Shown in pieces: positions 23,456-34,499 of a stretch of DNA of 64,000 bases (position 1 is its first letter; the number at the start of each line of letters is the position of its first letter). The notes under the pieces were generated by a model. It was not told the origin of the DNA. It was given only the letters and a program-made list of their open reading frames with translations, and searched no databases. Position numbers and translations under genes: made by a program. Source of the stretch: Bolinopsis microptera (Eukaryota > Ctenophora > Tentaculata > Lobata > Bolinopsidae); NCBI RefSeq assembly GCF_026151205.1, contig NC_087083.1, positions 5,124,460-5,188,459 on the forward strand, read 5' to 3'.

Positions 23456-24187
23456 AGACGTACAAAATTAAGAAATCAGATTGAGTTGTCTTTAAAATAA
23501 CCTTCAGAGACACTGAATTTTAAATGTTCTTTGATAGAATTTATTTTTACAGTGTGAGATATTAAAACACCTGCTTGGCGGTTGTCAGCCTTATCCATTA
23601 ACGTTGCACGTAATGGTTATGATTATTTTGAATTGAAGCACAGCAGTACAGCAATGGGAAGTAAAACTTTATTCTGTGCTAAACGGAATGGTAATTTTTG
23701 AGATTTTATCCGACATTTATATTAAATATGTTTATGTCTGTTTTAAGCTGCCTATGATTTTTAACAAATGTAAAAAACCTGCGTTATTAAAATTTTGATA
23801 AATCGAATCAATTATATTCCATATAATACGATGATAACATAACATGCACAAAAGTCTTGTGAAGCAAAGTAAGCCCCTGAGCTAACCAAAATAACACCCT
23901 AAAATAACGCTCTAAAATAACACCTTTGTTGTTTTGCAGACTTCTTAATGGGCAATATATAACTTCGTATTAGTAAACGATCTCAGGGGCTCCCCTTCAA
24001 CTGAAAACAATATTTACTAATAATGTTGCAACATAAATACAAACTTCTGCTCAGTCAACTGGATTGTGACCGAGCAATGGGACTGATCATAAACGATATG
24101 TAGCATATAGGAGCAAAGTATTCCATAACGTCAAGATCATGAACGTCAAGAAAATTCAAGGTTTATTAAATGGATAGATAGATTCAG
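23456..24187. other. intergenic, no feature seen
   Basis: AT-rich. Contains two close copies of AAAATAACACC near 23890-23925. No exon or element border is seen. Confidence 0.4.
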
Positions 24188-25444
24188 TCATGAGTCATCT
24201 TCATCAAAGATGTAACGGACATGTGCATGATCTTTCAGTTCTTCTACCAACCCGAGCATTTCTTCATTATGGTCCTTTGTAGTTTCACCTTCGTCCGGGT
24301 ACAACATCAAAAAGCAGTGAACTCGTGCTCTTGACATGGCTAGGTAAAGTGCTGGAAGGTCATTGTCAAGATCTCCCCACATCTGATGAAGCACAATCAC
24401 TGCCGGCCACTCGACAGAGTAGCTAAACACACTGTCACACAGTGCTATCTTCTGTTTATCTTTATGGTTGCTTACAATGTCTTTAACTAATGATTCAACA
24501 TCGCTGTTCGAAGAATTGTAAACTACTCCCAAGTTAGTTAGAGGATTAACTTTTTGAACCTCCTTCGCTTGTGAACTGGTTGCGGGAACTTCTGGTTTCT
24601 GAGTTTGGTTTGTGAGTTTGGTTTGTGAGTTTGGTTTAATTTATCCAACTCTGTCTTTAATAATTCACCGATAGTATCAAGGTCATAATTATTTAGAACA
24701 TGTATAACGGTCTTAGTTCCATGAATATAATGGCCACGAGTTTGTTTGGGTAAAATCATATCTACAGGGAATCTGTTTTGTCCTTGCTGATCATATCTAA
24801 GGATGAAACGATCTCTGATTACACATAATATATTGGACAGGTCGCATGTGTTCCTAAGATTCATTGATAAACACTTCCTTTGCTCGTCAGACAGAGTTTC
24901 TTTTAGGTTTTTAGCTAGTTCTCTTGTATACCGTTGGCCTAAATACCTCCAGCCTTGTACCATGTCACATGCAATCCATACGACTTTGTTCTCAGCCATC
25001 TTCTTCAACTTGTCTATAAAGACACCGTACTCCCCACCTCTAGTGCTGTAGTACAAAACCTTTTGAGCGTCATCTAAAAACAAGTGAAACTCTCCACTGA
25101 ACTGATCTATTAACTTTGCAGCACGCTGATGATCTTTGATGTCAACAATAATGACTTTAATGTTTCTATCCAATACTGCTCTGTCGATTTGTTGTTGATT
25201 TATAACCTCAAACCGAATATGAGCCTTTGTTAATGCTGAATGATAAAGCGACCCCGTTTTCTGCAAATCGGTTCCGTTTCCTGCAATACTTGAACTTCTA
25301 AATAACATAATTCTGGAGTCCCTATCTGATTCTAGCATTAGTTTTATTACCTTTCCGCACATAATCACAGTTTTTCCAGCCCCAGCGGGCCCGTTTAACC
25401 ACATCAGGTTTTCACTTGAATCAAGTACATCTTTCTGTTCAAAG
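24188..25444 (-). pseudogene. SF1-type NTPase/helicase of the NERD family, copy A, truncated
   Basis: Paralogue of the gene at 26294-28453. On minus it starts inside the NTPase domain: FEQKDVLDSSENLMW, then Walker A GPAGAGKT (intact lysine), VIIVDI, Walker B HLFLDDAQ, VWIACDMVQGWRYLG, a GHYIHG...VIHVLNNYD segment, LGVVYNSSN and the C-terminal helicase motif ALYLAMSRARVHCFLML. The nuclease domain of copy B is missing. A frameshift separates codons 25404-24538 from 24532-24188: the correct frame reads VQKVNPLTNLGVVYN, and the slip lies at or after a 15-bp tandem repeat (GAGTTTGGTTTGT) at about 24602-24640, a likely slippage site. No 5' exon supplying the lost nuclease was found between the copies. 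Confidence 0.85.
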
Positions 25445-25864
25445 ATTTTGTATTAATATAAAAGTAGTTAAGGTTATATTCGATATTTCCAATTTATTTA
25501 TTGTTTACCTGTTATGTATGACGTATGTTTGCGATTAATTGGTGGATGGATTATATGGCCTAACTGTTCCACTGTTTTTATCTAGATGTTTCAGCTTAGA
25601 GAGGATCCACTGCTATCATATCGAATAACCATTAGACATCTATATAAGTCAAGGTTGTCAAAATAATAACTAAGATACACTAGCTTCTAGTATTTTAAAA
25701 TTATAAGTTATAGATTATTAGTTTTCATGACTGGTAAAACTCATACTTTACATGAGATTAGTCGCCCAATATCATTGGGAAGGTTAGGAGCGATAAGTTA
25801 AGCACGGAAAGATGCTCAGATCAGGGGAAAGAAGTTTATTAAACTTACTTTTCAATATAAACTT

Positions 25865-26160
25865 CAGGGAAAAATGCTTGCACGATCATCCAGTTTATTT
25901 AAAGATTTGAAATATGGGGTCGTTCACATAATACGTAATCACTTTTTGGTCAATTTTGACCCCCTCTCCCCCTCCTTAATCAGTTTTACATATAGCTACT
26001 GTGTCAAAATTACACTAGCGTAATCATTTAAAAGCCCCCCTCCCGCTCAGTGATTACGTAATATGTGAACGACCCCATATGTCCATAATCGTATAAATCT
26101 TTACCCTTCTCTGGGTATAAAAGAAGTAAGAACAGAGCAGTAAACACTGATAAATATTAT
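25865..26160 (-). pseudogene. third, partial copy of the NERD-helicase 3' end, split by a MITE
   Basis: 25870-25914 and 26078-26145 match 26300-26425 (GCACGA...CAGTTTATTTAAAGAT, TGTCCATAATCG, AAATCTTTACCCTTCTCTGG, AGAACAGAGCAGTAAACAC). This is a duplicated piece of the last coding stretch of copy B. It is interrupted by the MITE at 25915-26077. Confidence 0.8.
25915..26077. mobile_element. 163-bp MITE, TA target
   Basis: The termini TGGGGTCGTTCACA are perfect inverted repeats, extending with one mismatch through ATTACGTAATCA. TA dinucleotides flank at 25913-25914 and 26078-26079. The duplicated host sequence at about 26338-26352 (GAAATATGTCCATAATCG) has the empty site with a single TA. This fits a Tc1/mariner-type non-autonomous element. 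Confidence 0.9.
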
Positions 26161-26293
26161 TAAGGAACGCTCCATTGATGTTTGACCTTATAAAATATGT
26201 TTTGTGATCTATAAAAGAAGATCGTTCAGAAAAATCCATGCCATATATTTATCATTTTATGAAACATCTTCAAAAGCAGTGCGAACTGCAAAT

Positions 26294-28453
26294 TCAATAT
26301 TTTAAAATGCGTGCACGACCCTTCAGATTATCTAAAATATCTGAAATATGTCCATAATCGCCTAAATCTTTACCCTTCTCTGGGTATAAAAGAACAGAGC
26401 AGTAAACACGGGCTCTGGATATTTCTAATTGAAGTGTGATCAAGTCTTTCTCAATGTACCTGCACACTTTGTGCAATACAATTACTGCTGGCTACTCAGC
26501 AGAAAAACTCTTCCTACTGTGGCAAATTGCTATCTTATATTCAGAGTTAATACATCGTATAGAAACAACGTCTTTAATTAACATTCTTATATCTCTCCTG
26601 TCATCATTGTAAACGATACCCATGTCATAATAATTCATTTCGTCATTATTACACATTTCATCTAATTCATTACAAAATGCATGACCAATCGGTCCTATAT
26701 CATAGTTATTGAAAGCATGTATGACGGGTATTGGCCCATGAATAAAATGCCCTTGTGCGAGGTCGGGTGATACAATTTCCAAAAGAACATCATCAAATCT
26801 CTCAGAGTCAGAAGATAGCCTAGACAGTCTATTAAATGTATCTCTTATCACATATAAAATATCGTACAAATCACTGCTAATTGTAAGACTTCTCGATAAA
26901 TTTGCTCGCTGACTAGTCGATAGTTTGCGAACCAGTACATTAGCGAAATCTATAGTATACTTTGGGCCTAGAAATACCCAAGCCTGTGCAAAGTCACACC
27001 CTATCCATACACATTTATTTGACGACAACTCTAACAACAAATCTATTAGATCAGTACACTCTTCAGCTGTGCTACGGTACCAAGTCACCTGTACATCGTC
27101 CAAAAACAAATGACGGTCACTAACTCCACTGAGTCGTTCAATCAATTGTTGCACATGAAGATAACGTGTTATCTCGACTATGATAACTGGACGGTTGCTC
27201 TCTGCTACTCGATCATCAAAATTGCGATAGTTAATCACCTCGTATTCTACACTACAATTTTTCAATGCACTCTGATAATGTTGAGAGTTGTTGCCCTCTC
27301 CATTGTATTTAAATAACACAACTTTATTATTCGCGTCAGATTGTATAAGTTGTAACATTTTACCACATAATATTACAGTTCTACCTGCCTCCGCAGGTCC
27401 ATTTATCCATTGCAGGTTTTCGTCTCTTTTGAAAACTACACTTTGTTCTATAGTGAGGTTTAAAATTCCAGCATATTTGCTTATGACATCAGGAGCTTTT
27501 ACAACACCGGGATTTTGGTCACGTCTATTTCCTCTTTTAGGCTCGAAAGTAATGCGACCTTCCTTAAGTTGTTCGTTGATATCCAAAATACATCGTGCTA
27601 AACTGCACTTGGATTTATCACATGTTTTTCTGTCTGTGGCCCATATGGCTAGTAAAATGTTCCTTGCTTTCTCATGAGAATTCTGATTGTATCCAGATAT
27701 TGGCATTTCTGTACTCGATATAACCGTTTCTTCAGGAACTCTTCTGACGGATGATATGGCCACAGATACATTGTCTTCCCACCAAGCATTAAAAGTGGAT
27801 AAATCTTCTTCAAATATGATAGTCGACAGTTCATCATCACTTAACCGGAGTTCTGTCATCTCACTAAATTGGAACTGGTCTTTAAACCGTCTACTGAGAT
27901 TAGGGTACGCTGTGAACTGAAGAATTTTAGCATCCTTGTCAATACATTTGATCAGTTCCACTACCTTGTTTCTCTGCATAGCTGACTTCCTGTACGTACC
28001 AATCAAATCCTGCAATTTACTAGTCGTACACTCTCCATCAATATTATTAATGTCCTTTACCTCGATAACAATGAAAATGTCCGCACAAATGATGATAAAA
28101 TCGCATTCGCCTTCCGTGTTAAACGGATTCTTGCACTTGTTACACGTTTTTTTGTTCCTAACATGACTTTTATCACACAGACAATACTGATCGTGTGTGT
28201 ATCTAAAGCTGTGGAGAACAATAGAGTTTCCATCTAACCCTAATTCTAAAAACCTATACATTTTGACTTCAGCCTCGTAGATATACTGAAAGAGTCTTTC
28301 ATCTCTAAAGCTGGTACCAGGCTGATATTCATCCGGATATTTGTCTATGTAGGCCTGCTCTGGTGCTCTTGGAAGCATTGTGGGCTGGTTTCCAGCCGAT
28401 GAGCAGTATTCTTCGAAAATTTGTTTCCCATTTTCCAAATTATATTTATCCAT
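26294..28453 (-). pseudogene. NERD nuclease-SF1 NTPase/helicase protein, copy B
   Basis: The start codon at 28453 follows an acceptor (TTTCATTTCAG) 22 bases upstream in the leader. Residues 50-190 form a NERD-like restriction-fold domain: EAEVKMYRFL at 60-69, catalytic D118 in GECDFII, and E131-V-K133 after a hydrophobic strand. An insert CxC(x10)CxxC (C91, C93, C104, C107) probably binds zinc. Residues 330-650 are an SF1-like NTPase: Q-like TIEQSVVF, Walker A 352-359 as GPAEAGRT (lysine replaced by Arg), LDDVQ at 451-455, VWIGCDFAQAWVFLG, GHFIHG...VIHAFNNYD and MGIVYND. The 653-codon frame stops at a TAG where copy A has Trp (TGG); after it the same frame reads on as PAVIVLH...LEISRARVYCSVLLYPEKG to 26294. 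Both the nonsense change and K358R suggest loss of helicase function. Cytosolic or nuclear; no signal or membrane segment. Natural role unknown. Confidence 0.85.
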
Positions 28454-28772
28454 TGCTGATCAGTTGATATATCTGAAATGAAAACAGGTGTTTAAGGAAG
28501 TGATGCGGATTTAAAGAATCAAAGATTCTAGGATTATTATAGGTTCTTATTACTATCACACAGCTCTCGTGGTACCTCAGTACATAAAATATTAATTCTG
28601 AATGTGAACGAAATTTCATTAAGCTTCAAAAATGACGTACAAATTATTCAAAGTAGCTGTTTAGTGCTATAAGTATAGAATTATATTGGGTTCAAGGTTT
28701 ATTTGTGTCATTTGTGCCAAAAATCCAATCTGAAGTAAACAAACGTATATTTACTGTAAATTTAATATTTAC

Positions 28773-28856
28773 CTTGATGTAAAGAATGATGTTGAGCTTT
28801 ACTGCTAATAGGAAGAAGTTAGAAACGCTGAATGATTGCTGACCTGGATCCAGTAT
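28773..28856 (-). other. 5' leader exon of copy B
   Basis: On minus, TAATATTTTAG precedes and GTAAATATT follows an 84-base exon (from ATACTGGATCC to TACATCAAG). It lies 300 bases upstream of the coding exon's acceptor and is non-coding. A near-identical copy is at 29658-29741. Confidence 0.6.
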
Positions 28857-29030
28857 CTAAAATATTAAACATATTGTTAATCACTAAGCAAGTGAATCTT
28901 GTTGTGATAACATATCATGATGTAAAAACTTGTAAAATAGTAAATTTAACCACAAAACGAGTAGTGGGAATTGCACAAAAATATTAATATAAATATTATA
29001 ATTCTTTAAAAAGGAAGACTAATTCACACA

Positions 29031-29378
29031 ATGCTAACAACTAACGTTAAGGCTAAATTTGGAAAGAGAAAGTACAACTATGGAAGAATGGTGGAGGGAA
29101 CGTTACGTGGGTCTTTGGTCCACGGTGAGGAGTATGAAGTTGAACAGATAACTGACACTATTTTCTTATGGAGCTCGTCTTATATAGGTAACTTATTCTG
29201 TGACTTGTTTGCTAGGTACAACGTAACATTCACATTTCACATGACACACGGCACACCTCACGTCCTAATTTATGCCTACGTCATACCAATCCAGATTCTA
29301 GAACATCGGAACGCCCATAATTTAATAGCATGTGACACGTCATCAGATGACGATTGTAAATCACGATTGGAATGCTGA
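29031..29378 (+). CDS. hypothetical 115-codon frame
   Basis: An open frame MLTTNVKAKFGKRKYNYGRM... lies antisense to the NERD-helicase locus, between its two duplicated leader exons. It has no recognisable domain, no splice context and no homologue known to me. It may be chance or a remnant. Confidence 0.2.
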   Translation: MLTTNVKAKFGKRKYNYGRMVEGTLRGSLVHGEEYEVEQITDTIFLWSSSYIGNLFCDLFARYNVTFTFHMTHGTPHVLIYAYVIPIQILEHRNAHNLIACDTSSDDDCKSRLEC

Positions 29379-29657
29379 TAGAGCGATTGACAAAGCTAGT
29401 AAATAAAGGGTAATACTTTTAAGCGAACATTATTACAAGTTGGCACTAAGCCGCTACTATGCCGCGAGAGTGCCGCCTGCATAGTGCCACGTGAGTACCG
29501 CCATAGTGCCATAGGGTGCCGCGAGAGTGCTGTCGGGATTCGGATGTATTATTGTAACTTACTCAGCCCGCTCAAGCTATTAATATTTGTAAATGTGAAT
29601 CAGGAGTCATCATTCAAGACTAATATTGGAATATGGAGTAAACAAATGTATATTTAC

Positions 29658-29741
29658 CTTAATGTAAAGAATGATGTTGAGCTTTACAGTTAATACGAAG
29701 AAGTTATAAACGCTGAATGATTGCTGACCTGGGTCCTGTAC
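29658..29741 (-). other. duplicated 5' leader exon
   Basis: Paralogue of 28773-28856 with both splice sites kept (TATTTTAG, GTAAATA). Similarity extends through 29830, so a segment of roughly 0.2 kb was duplicated with about 0.88 kb spacing. It could serve as an alternative first exon or be left from a lost upstream gene copy. Confidence 0.6.
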
Positions 29742-30094
29742 CTAAAATATTAAACATAATGTTAATAAAGTAAATCGTGCTGTGATTACATATCAAGGAG
29801 AACAAACTTGTAAATTAGTAAATTAAACCACAAAACGAGTATAATGAGAATTACACGAATAGTGAAATAAAACAGAATTGTTGATAAAAAAGGAGGCCTT
29901 ATAAAATATGTTGTAAAGCAAAGGAACTCACTTGAAGTGTGTACTAGGTTCTTCTTGACTCGTAATAACACAGTTAGGAAGTAGATTCAATACCTCAGTA
30001 ATGAAGCTTGTCACTTGTATACCACTGGATACCTCTGTCTGAAAATGTTTGCGATCATCAACGATCGTGAACATTCAACATCTTATGGTCAGCC

Positions 30095-30147
30095 TTGTTC
30101 AAACTATAAAGTACCTGACCTGGTCAGGTACTTTATAGTTTGAACAA
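30095..30147. repeat. perfect 26-bp-arm palindrome
   Basis: The arms TTGTTCAAACTATAAAGTAC...CTGACC and its exact reverse complement are separated by one T at 30121. No other copy was seen. Confidence 0.9.
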
Positions 30148-30659
30148 TAAAGATAAGATGATTATCATCATATTTAAATTACTTGTGAGTTTTTATTTAG
30201 TTTCCGAAAAAGGTGCTCAGCTGACAAGCAGAAGCATTAAATTGAATCAAATAGGTCAAAACGCTCGAATTAGTCGGACAGACGATAATTCGTGCACTGA
30301 TGATTGGCACTGTTCCAACTTCTATCAGTGATTATTAACGGTATAGTATCATGAAACGATTTGTTTTATTTAAGTAAAGCTATCGATGGTAATTTTTGTA
30401 CAGGTCACAAATCAATTAAGATAAGAATTTGGGTCCACATGATATGGTATGATATTGTTATAACCTACCAAGTACCAGATAAATATCAATATATTAACCT
30501 ACCAGATATGTATCAAACGCCCAAGATGATCAACTTTAAGTCCGGAAATCAAAGAAACACAGTTGAAAATAAAGAAAGTGCGAGTATAAACAATAAAGAG
30601 AACAGCACGGTGAGCTCAAGACAAAGATTGTGAGTAGAATAATGTAATAATGTAATCAG

Positions 30660-30979
30660 AGAGGAATGCTCTCTCGTGAGTCACGTGGTACTATCACGTG
30701 GTGTCCGGTGACGCGCTAGAGTAGGCTTAGAATATTATGTTATGAGATTATATGCAAGTCACTTGAATACCACATGGGTAACAAGTCAGACCACGTGATG
30801 TACGCAGTAGAGTATAGTGTTTCAGGTCTTACGTCAGTGTTTGGTAAAATGCTGAGGTGCTCTTCAGAAAACGGAGTACTAACTACTATTACTAAATCGC
30901 TCTACACCGAAACTTCGAGATATTTCTGAAAGGGCCCCAGACAGTTCAAATCAACTTTGATAGATGTATTTTTGAAGAA
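30660..30979 (+). repeat. telomere-motif family, copy 2 (left part)
   Basis: TACTAAATCGCTCTACACCG, TTCGAGATATTTCTGAAAGGG, CAGACAGTTCAAATCAACTT and ATGTATTTTTGAAG match 37510-37610 in order. The copy resumes after the LINE as AGAATCACCCCCATCACATG at 33111. The telomeric block itself is not present here. Confidence 0.65.
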
Positions 30980-33090
30980 AATATGGGTCACGAAATCCTC
31001 TCCGAACCTCCACGTGGTGTGGCCTGGTTGGCACTAACGGGTGGTGTGCTCTCTTGTTGAGTACAAAGGTTGGGACTTACCAACTCAAAGTTCCCATAGG
31101 AACCAGGAAGTCGACACTAACAGCTACCAAGCACCAGGAAATTCCTCTTTCAGATATCAGGTTACAAGATAGTACACACACAAACGACGATACGTTAGAC
31201 ACAGATACATAGCTCTAAGAGCTATTAAATCACCAGGAAATTCTCTTTCAGCTTTCAGGTTCCATCGAAGTCACCCACCACAGAGCTAGGGATTCCAATT
31301 CGCTCATCCTGACTACAAGGACACACTGATAATGAGTAGTCTTGGCACTTCTCCCTCCAGTAACCACTTTTCAGGTCTTTTCAGTTAAGACAGCTAATGC
31401 GTTAGGGCTGACACACGCTAGACACAGGCTCGTGATAAGACAGTGTTAGGGATGTCAACTCTGACTACGAGGACACACTGATAGCGAGAATTCCTGGCAC
31501 TTCTTCCTCCAGTAACCACTTTTCAGGGGACCGGGTTAGCTTTGCCACACTCTTCATTGAAGTGTGACTGGACGCTCTACAATCATCTAGTAGCCAGCAG
31601 TGTTTGACTGACACCCCTACTGCAACTGGTTCTATTCAGTTCTACAGCGGAAGTTCTCAACACTCGAAAACAGTTCATCTCGGACATCCTGCAGAGATGC
31701 TTTTTCACAGCCTGCCCCATTACACGGGGAACCCTTAGATCTACAGTACCCTGGTGGACAGCATAGCTCACTAAAGCATAGTGGACCTCTTTAGTTCTGA
31801 GACGCAAAGCTAACCGGACCAGGAATAAACTCTCTCTCTCTCTGTTCTGGTCAACGGTTTCTGGTCTCTTACTTTATGAAGGGGGCCTTCTCGCCGTGCC
31901 CACAGAATGCAACTCCTGCTAGCTGCATTCCAGGACTCCCAAACCAGGAATAAACATCAATGCAATGCTTAGGGGATGCAAATAGGACATACAATGTTTA
32001 ACGATTTACTCTAACTTTTGATTCATTTTTTAGCTCGATGATACATGGTATCATTTCAGGACAGATATTCCTTCTTCAGGTTCATTGAGGAAATCGTACC
32101 CGCTATTTGCGTTATACAATGGCAAGTATCTGGACTAATGATAACTTAGGATCTCAGATTCCTAGGTTGCATTTAAAGCGCTTAACAGCACCAGTTTTAA
32201 CTCCAGGTTCGTTCTGAACATCTCAGACCAACTCAACTCACTAGGTATTCTCATCGAGTAGAACTTCGTTCAAGGACATGAAGGAGTATACGGTAAAGAA
32301 CTAGCGGACGAATTCGCAAGGGACGATCAATCCAACAACATCCCCATAGGACCAGAACCCTTCCTCCCAATTAGGCCACACTCAGTGACAAAGGAACATT
32401 CCACTTGAGATGTTCCTCCACAACTATAAATACAGGAACTTTAATTTTTCTGGAACTCACATCAGATGGCTTACATGGTCGCTTTCAGGATAGGTCACAG
32501 CCCACTAGTTTATTTTCAGAACGTGGCAAACAACGTCAACTTCGAGACGCAAGATTGTGAACACTTTTCAGGAGAAGCAGAAACATCCCAGCACCTCCTC
32601 TGCAAGTGCATCCAGATCATGACGTTCAGAATGAGGATAATTGGTAAACTCTACCTTAAAAACAGTAAACTACAATCATATCTTCAAATTTGTGGAACAG
32701 TCGACAAGACTAGATAGGGAAAACCCTTTTGGGTAACCTCCTAGGATTCTTCACCAGGAACTTTCGCTAAATCCCATACTAGGAACTCAACCTAGGCCCA
32801 TCTCCGCATAGAGACATATCTTCCAGGCTTTGACCTTGCTCGGAAGTCCCTTGTCTGCCCGCAGAAGTACTACAACGGAAGTGAGTTTGCTCTGAGACAG
32901 GTAGTGACAGCTTCAAGACTCCAGGGGTCTGTTGCATTGATATTTATTATTTTATGATTTCGTATATATACTTTGGGAGTCCTGGCGTGCAGCTAGCAGG
33001 AGTTGCATTCTGTGGGCACGGTGAGAAGGCCTCCATCTTTTAGTAAGAGGCCAGAAACCGTTGACCAGAACAGAGAGAGAGAGAGAGAGA
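30980..33090 (+). mobile_element. LINE remnant with RNase H and (GA)n tail, 14-bp TSD
   Basis: GTATTTTTGAAGAA flanks the 2111-bp insert at 30966-30979 and 33091-33104. Toward the 3' end, at about 32165-32400, broken frames read LNSTSFNSRFVLNISDQLNSL and then GHEGVYGKELADEFARD, the end of an RNase H domain, followed by a CKC..H remnant and a non-coding 3' region ending in (GA)n. The 5' part (about 31250-31560) holds two copies of a roughly 150-bp unit (GACACACTGATA...CAGTAACCACTTTTCAGG). Many stops and shifts: a dead copy. Confidence 0.8.
31831..31942 (-). mobile_element. 112-bp tail-only insertion of the same LINE
   Basis: On minus this equals the last 113-120 bases of the host LINE (from TTTGGGAGTCCTGG to the (GA)n tail; compare 32972-33090). 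ACCAGGAATAAAC flanks it at 31818-31830 and 31943-31955. It is an extremely 5'-truncated retroinsertion in opposite orientation. Confidence 0.85.
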
Positions 33091-33239
33091 GTATTTTTGA
33101 AGAATCATTCAGAATCACCCCCATCACATGCATACTACCTACTAGAGGTCAGGCCAGACACCTTGTATGTTTGTGTTTGACATACAGAAGGCAGCTCATA
33201 CATGGACTCTCATTAGGATTCCCCCGGTGAACTATAAGT

Positions 33240-34140
33240 GATAAGGAGCTCAAATTTATCCTCATGTAAAACTATGTTATTACGTTTGGCCCAAGCAATA
33301 ACATGGTCGAGATCTTGCTGAAAAACGATAACATCCTGTTCTGTATATATATGTGCTTCAGTATACGGGTGTCATCAGCAAAGAATTTTATAATTGAACC
33401 AGTCACACAAAGCTTCATGTCATCTATAAAGAGTATAAAAAGGAGGGGTCCAAGATCGATTCCTTGGGGGATACCACTGATAACCAAGGCTGCGAAGGAA
33501 GACACCCCGTTCAGAACAACAACTCCAGCCACTTAAGAATCCTTCCGTTGAATCCATACTTTTGCAATTTATCAATGAGAAGACGATGGTCCACTTTGTC
33601 GAAGGCCTTCGCAAAGTCTAAATATATTGTATCAGTATCTGACCCACTCAAAAGGCATCTCATGATCATGTCATCGAAATGGCTAAGAAGCTGAGTCAAA
33701 CAGCTCCTTCCTGAACGAAATCCATGTTGATTATCAAACCGAATTTCATTTTCATCCAAGTACTTGACCATTGACCAAGGTGCTCCGTAGAATGCGCTCA
33801 TAGATATTGATGATGTGTGAAGTGAGGGCAACGGGACGGTAGTTCACTGCATGTGCCCGGTTTCCCTTTTTGTAGAGAGGAGGAATGTGTGTCTCCTTAT
33901 AGAATTTGGGTACAAGTCCCAGGGTGTATGGTTCCGTCCAGATAGATTTAATAGGTTGGCACAGTTCTTGAGCACATGTCTTGAGAAGACAGACTGGAAC
34001 TCCATCTGTGATCTGGTCCACAACCCGAATCGGGCGAGATTGCAGAAATAGCCGATATGATGTCTTCATCAGAAATAACAAAATCTTCGTCAGTTAGTGG
34101 CCGATTGCGTTATATCTGCTGCCATGAACTGGGGATTTTG
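33240..34140 (-). mobile_element. CR1-like LINE reverse transcriptase fragment
   Basis: On minus, in shifting frames: HIPPLYKKGNRAHAVNYRPV, YLDENEIRFDNQHGFRSGRS, TIYLDFAKAFDKVDHRLL (motif A), SGIPQGIDLGPLLFILFIDD and IIKFFADDTRI (motif C, FADD). At least three frame breaks. Both ends are lost; endonuclease and C-terminus are absent. Confidence 0.85.
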
Positions 34141-34184
34141 AACATCGGGACAATCTGGTCTCTTGATCACTGAAACAGAGCTAA

Positions 34185-34390
34185 GGGACATGCACTTGTA
34201 TCACGTTGTGACCCCCACCACCCACGGTCGTTTCACTACCCCTGTAGAGTTTCTACGATACAGGCGGGTCATACAACGTATGACAAACTTGTATCACGTG
34301 GTGACCCCCACTGTCGCTTCACTGTATCGTCTTCGACGATACAGGGGGAGCCGCGCACTTCGTGCGCGGCGGGTCGTACAACGCATGACA
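34185..34390. mobile_element. hairpin MITE, two tandem copies
   Basis: Two copies of the pattern CTTGTATCACGT(G)GTGACCCCCAC ... ACGATACAGG ... CGGGTC(A/G)TACAACG(T/C)ATGACAA occur at about 34187-34285 and 34286-34388. The second contains the perfect hairpin GCCGCGCAC-TTC-GTGCGCGGC. Further copies lie in the TTAA element at 50488-50700, 50985-51021 and 51883-51961. Confidence 0.75.
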
Positions 34391-34499
34391 ATGACAAACA
34401 TGCACAATGCAGATATAAGCGCAAATTTGAAATTGCTTCCGGGAATCCCGATTTTCTGTAATCCAGTTTTTCGAGAATCACGGGATTGAAGTAAGTATT

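Noticed and set aside
25770-25830. GATAAGTTAAGCACGGAAAG, slightly like the 5S internal promoter
   Set aside because: Lacks box C, the closing stem and the conserved GGTTAGTACTTGGATGGG found in the true 5S gene at 35484.
30140-30331. 63-codon frame with a hydrophobic start and CTDDWHC end, like a small secreted peptide
   Set aside because: Starts inside the palindrome, has no splice or family support, and is short enough to be chance.
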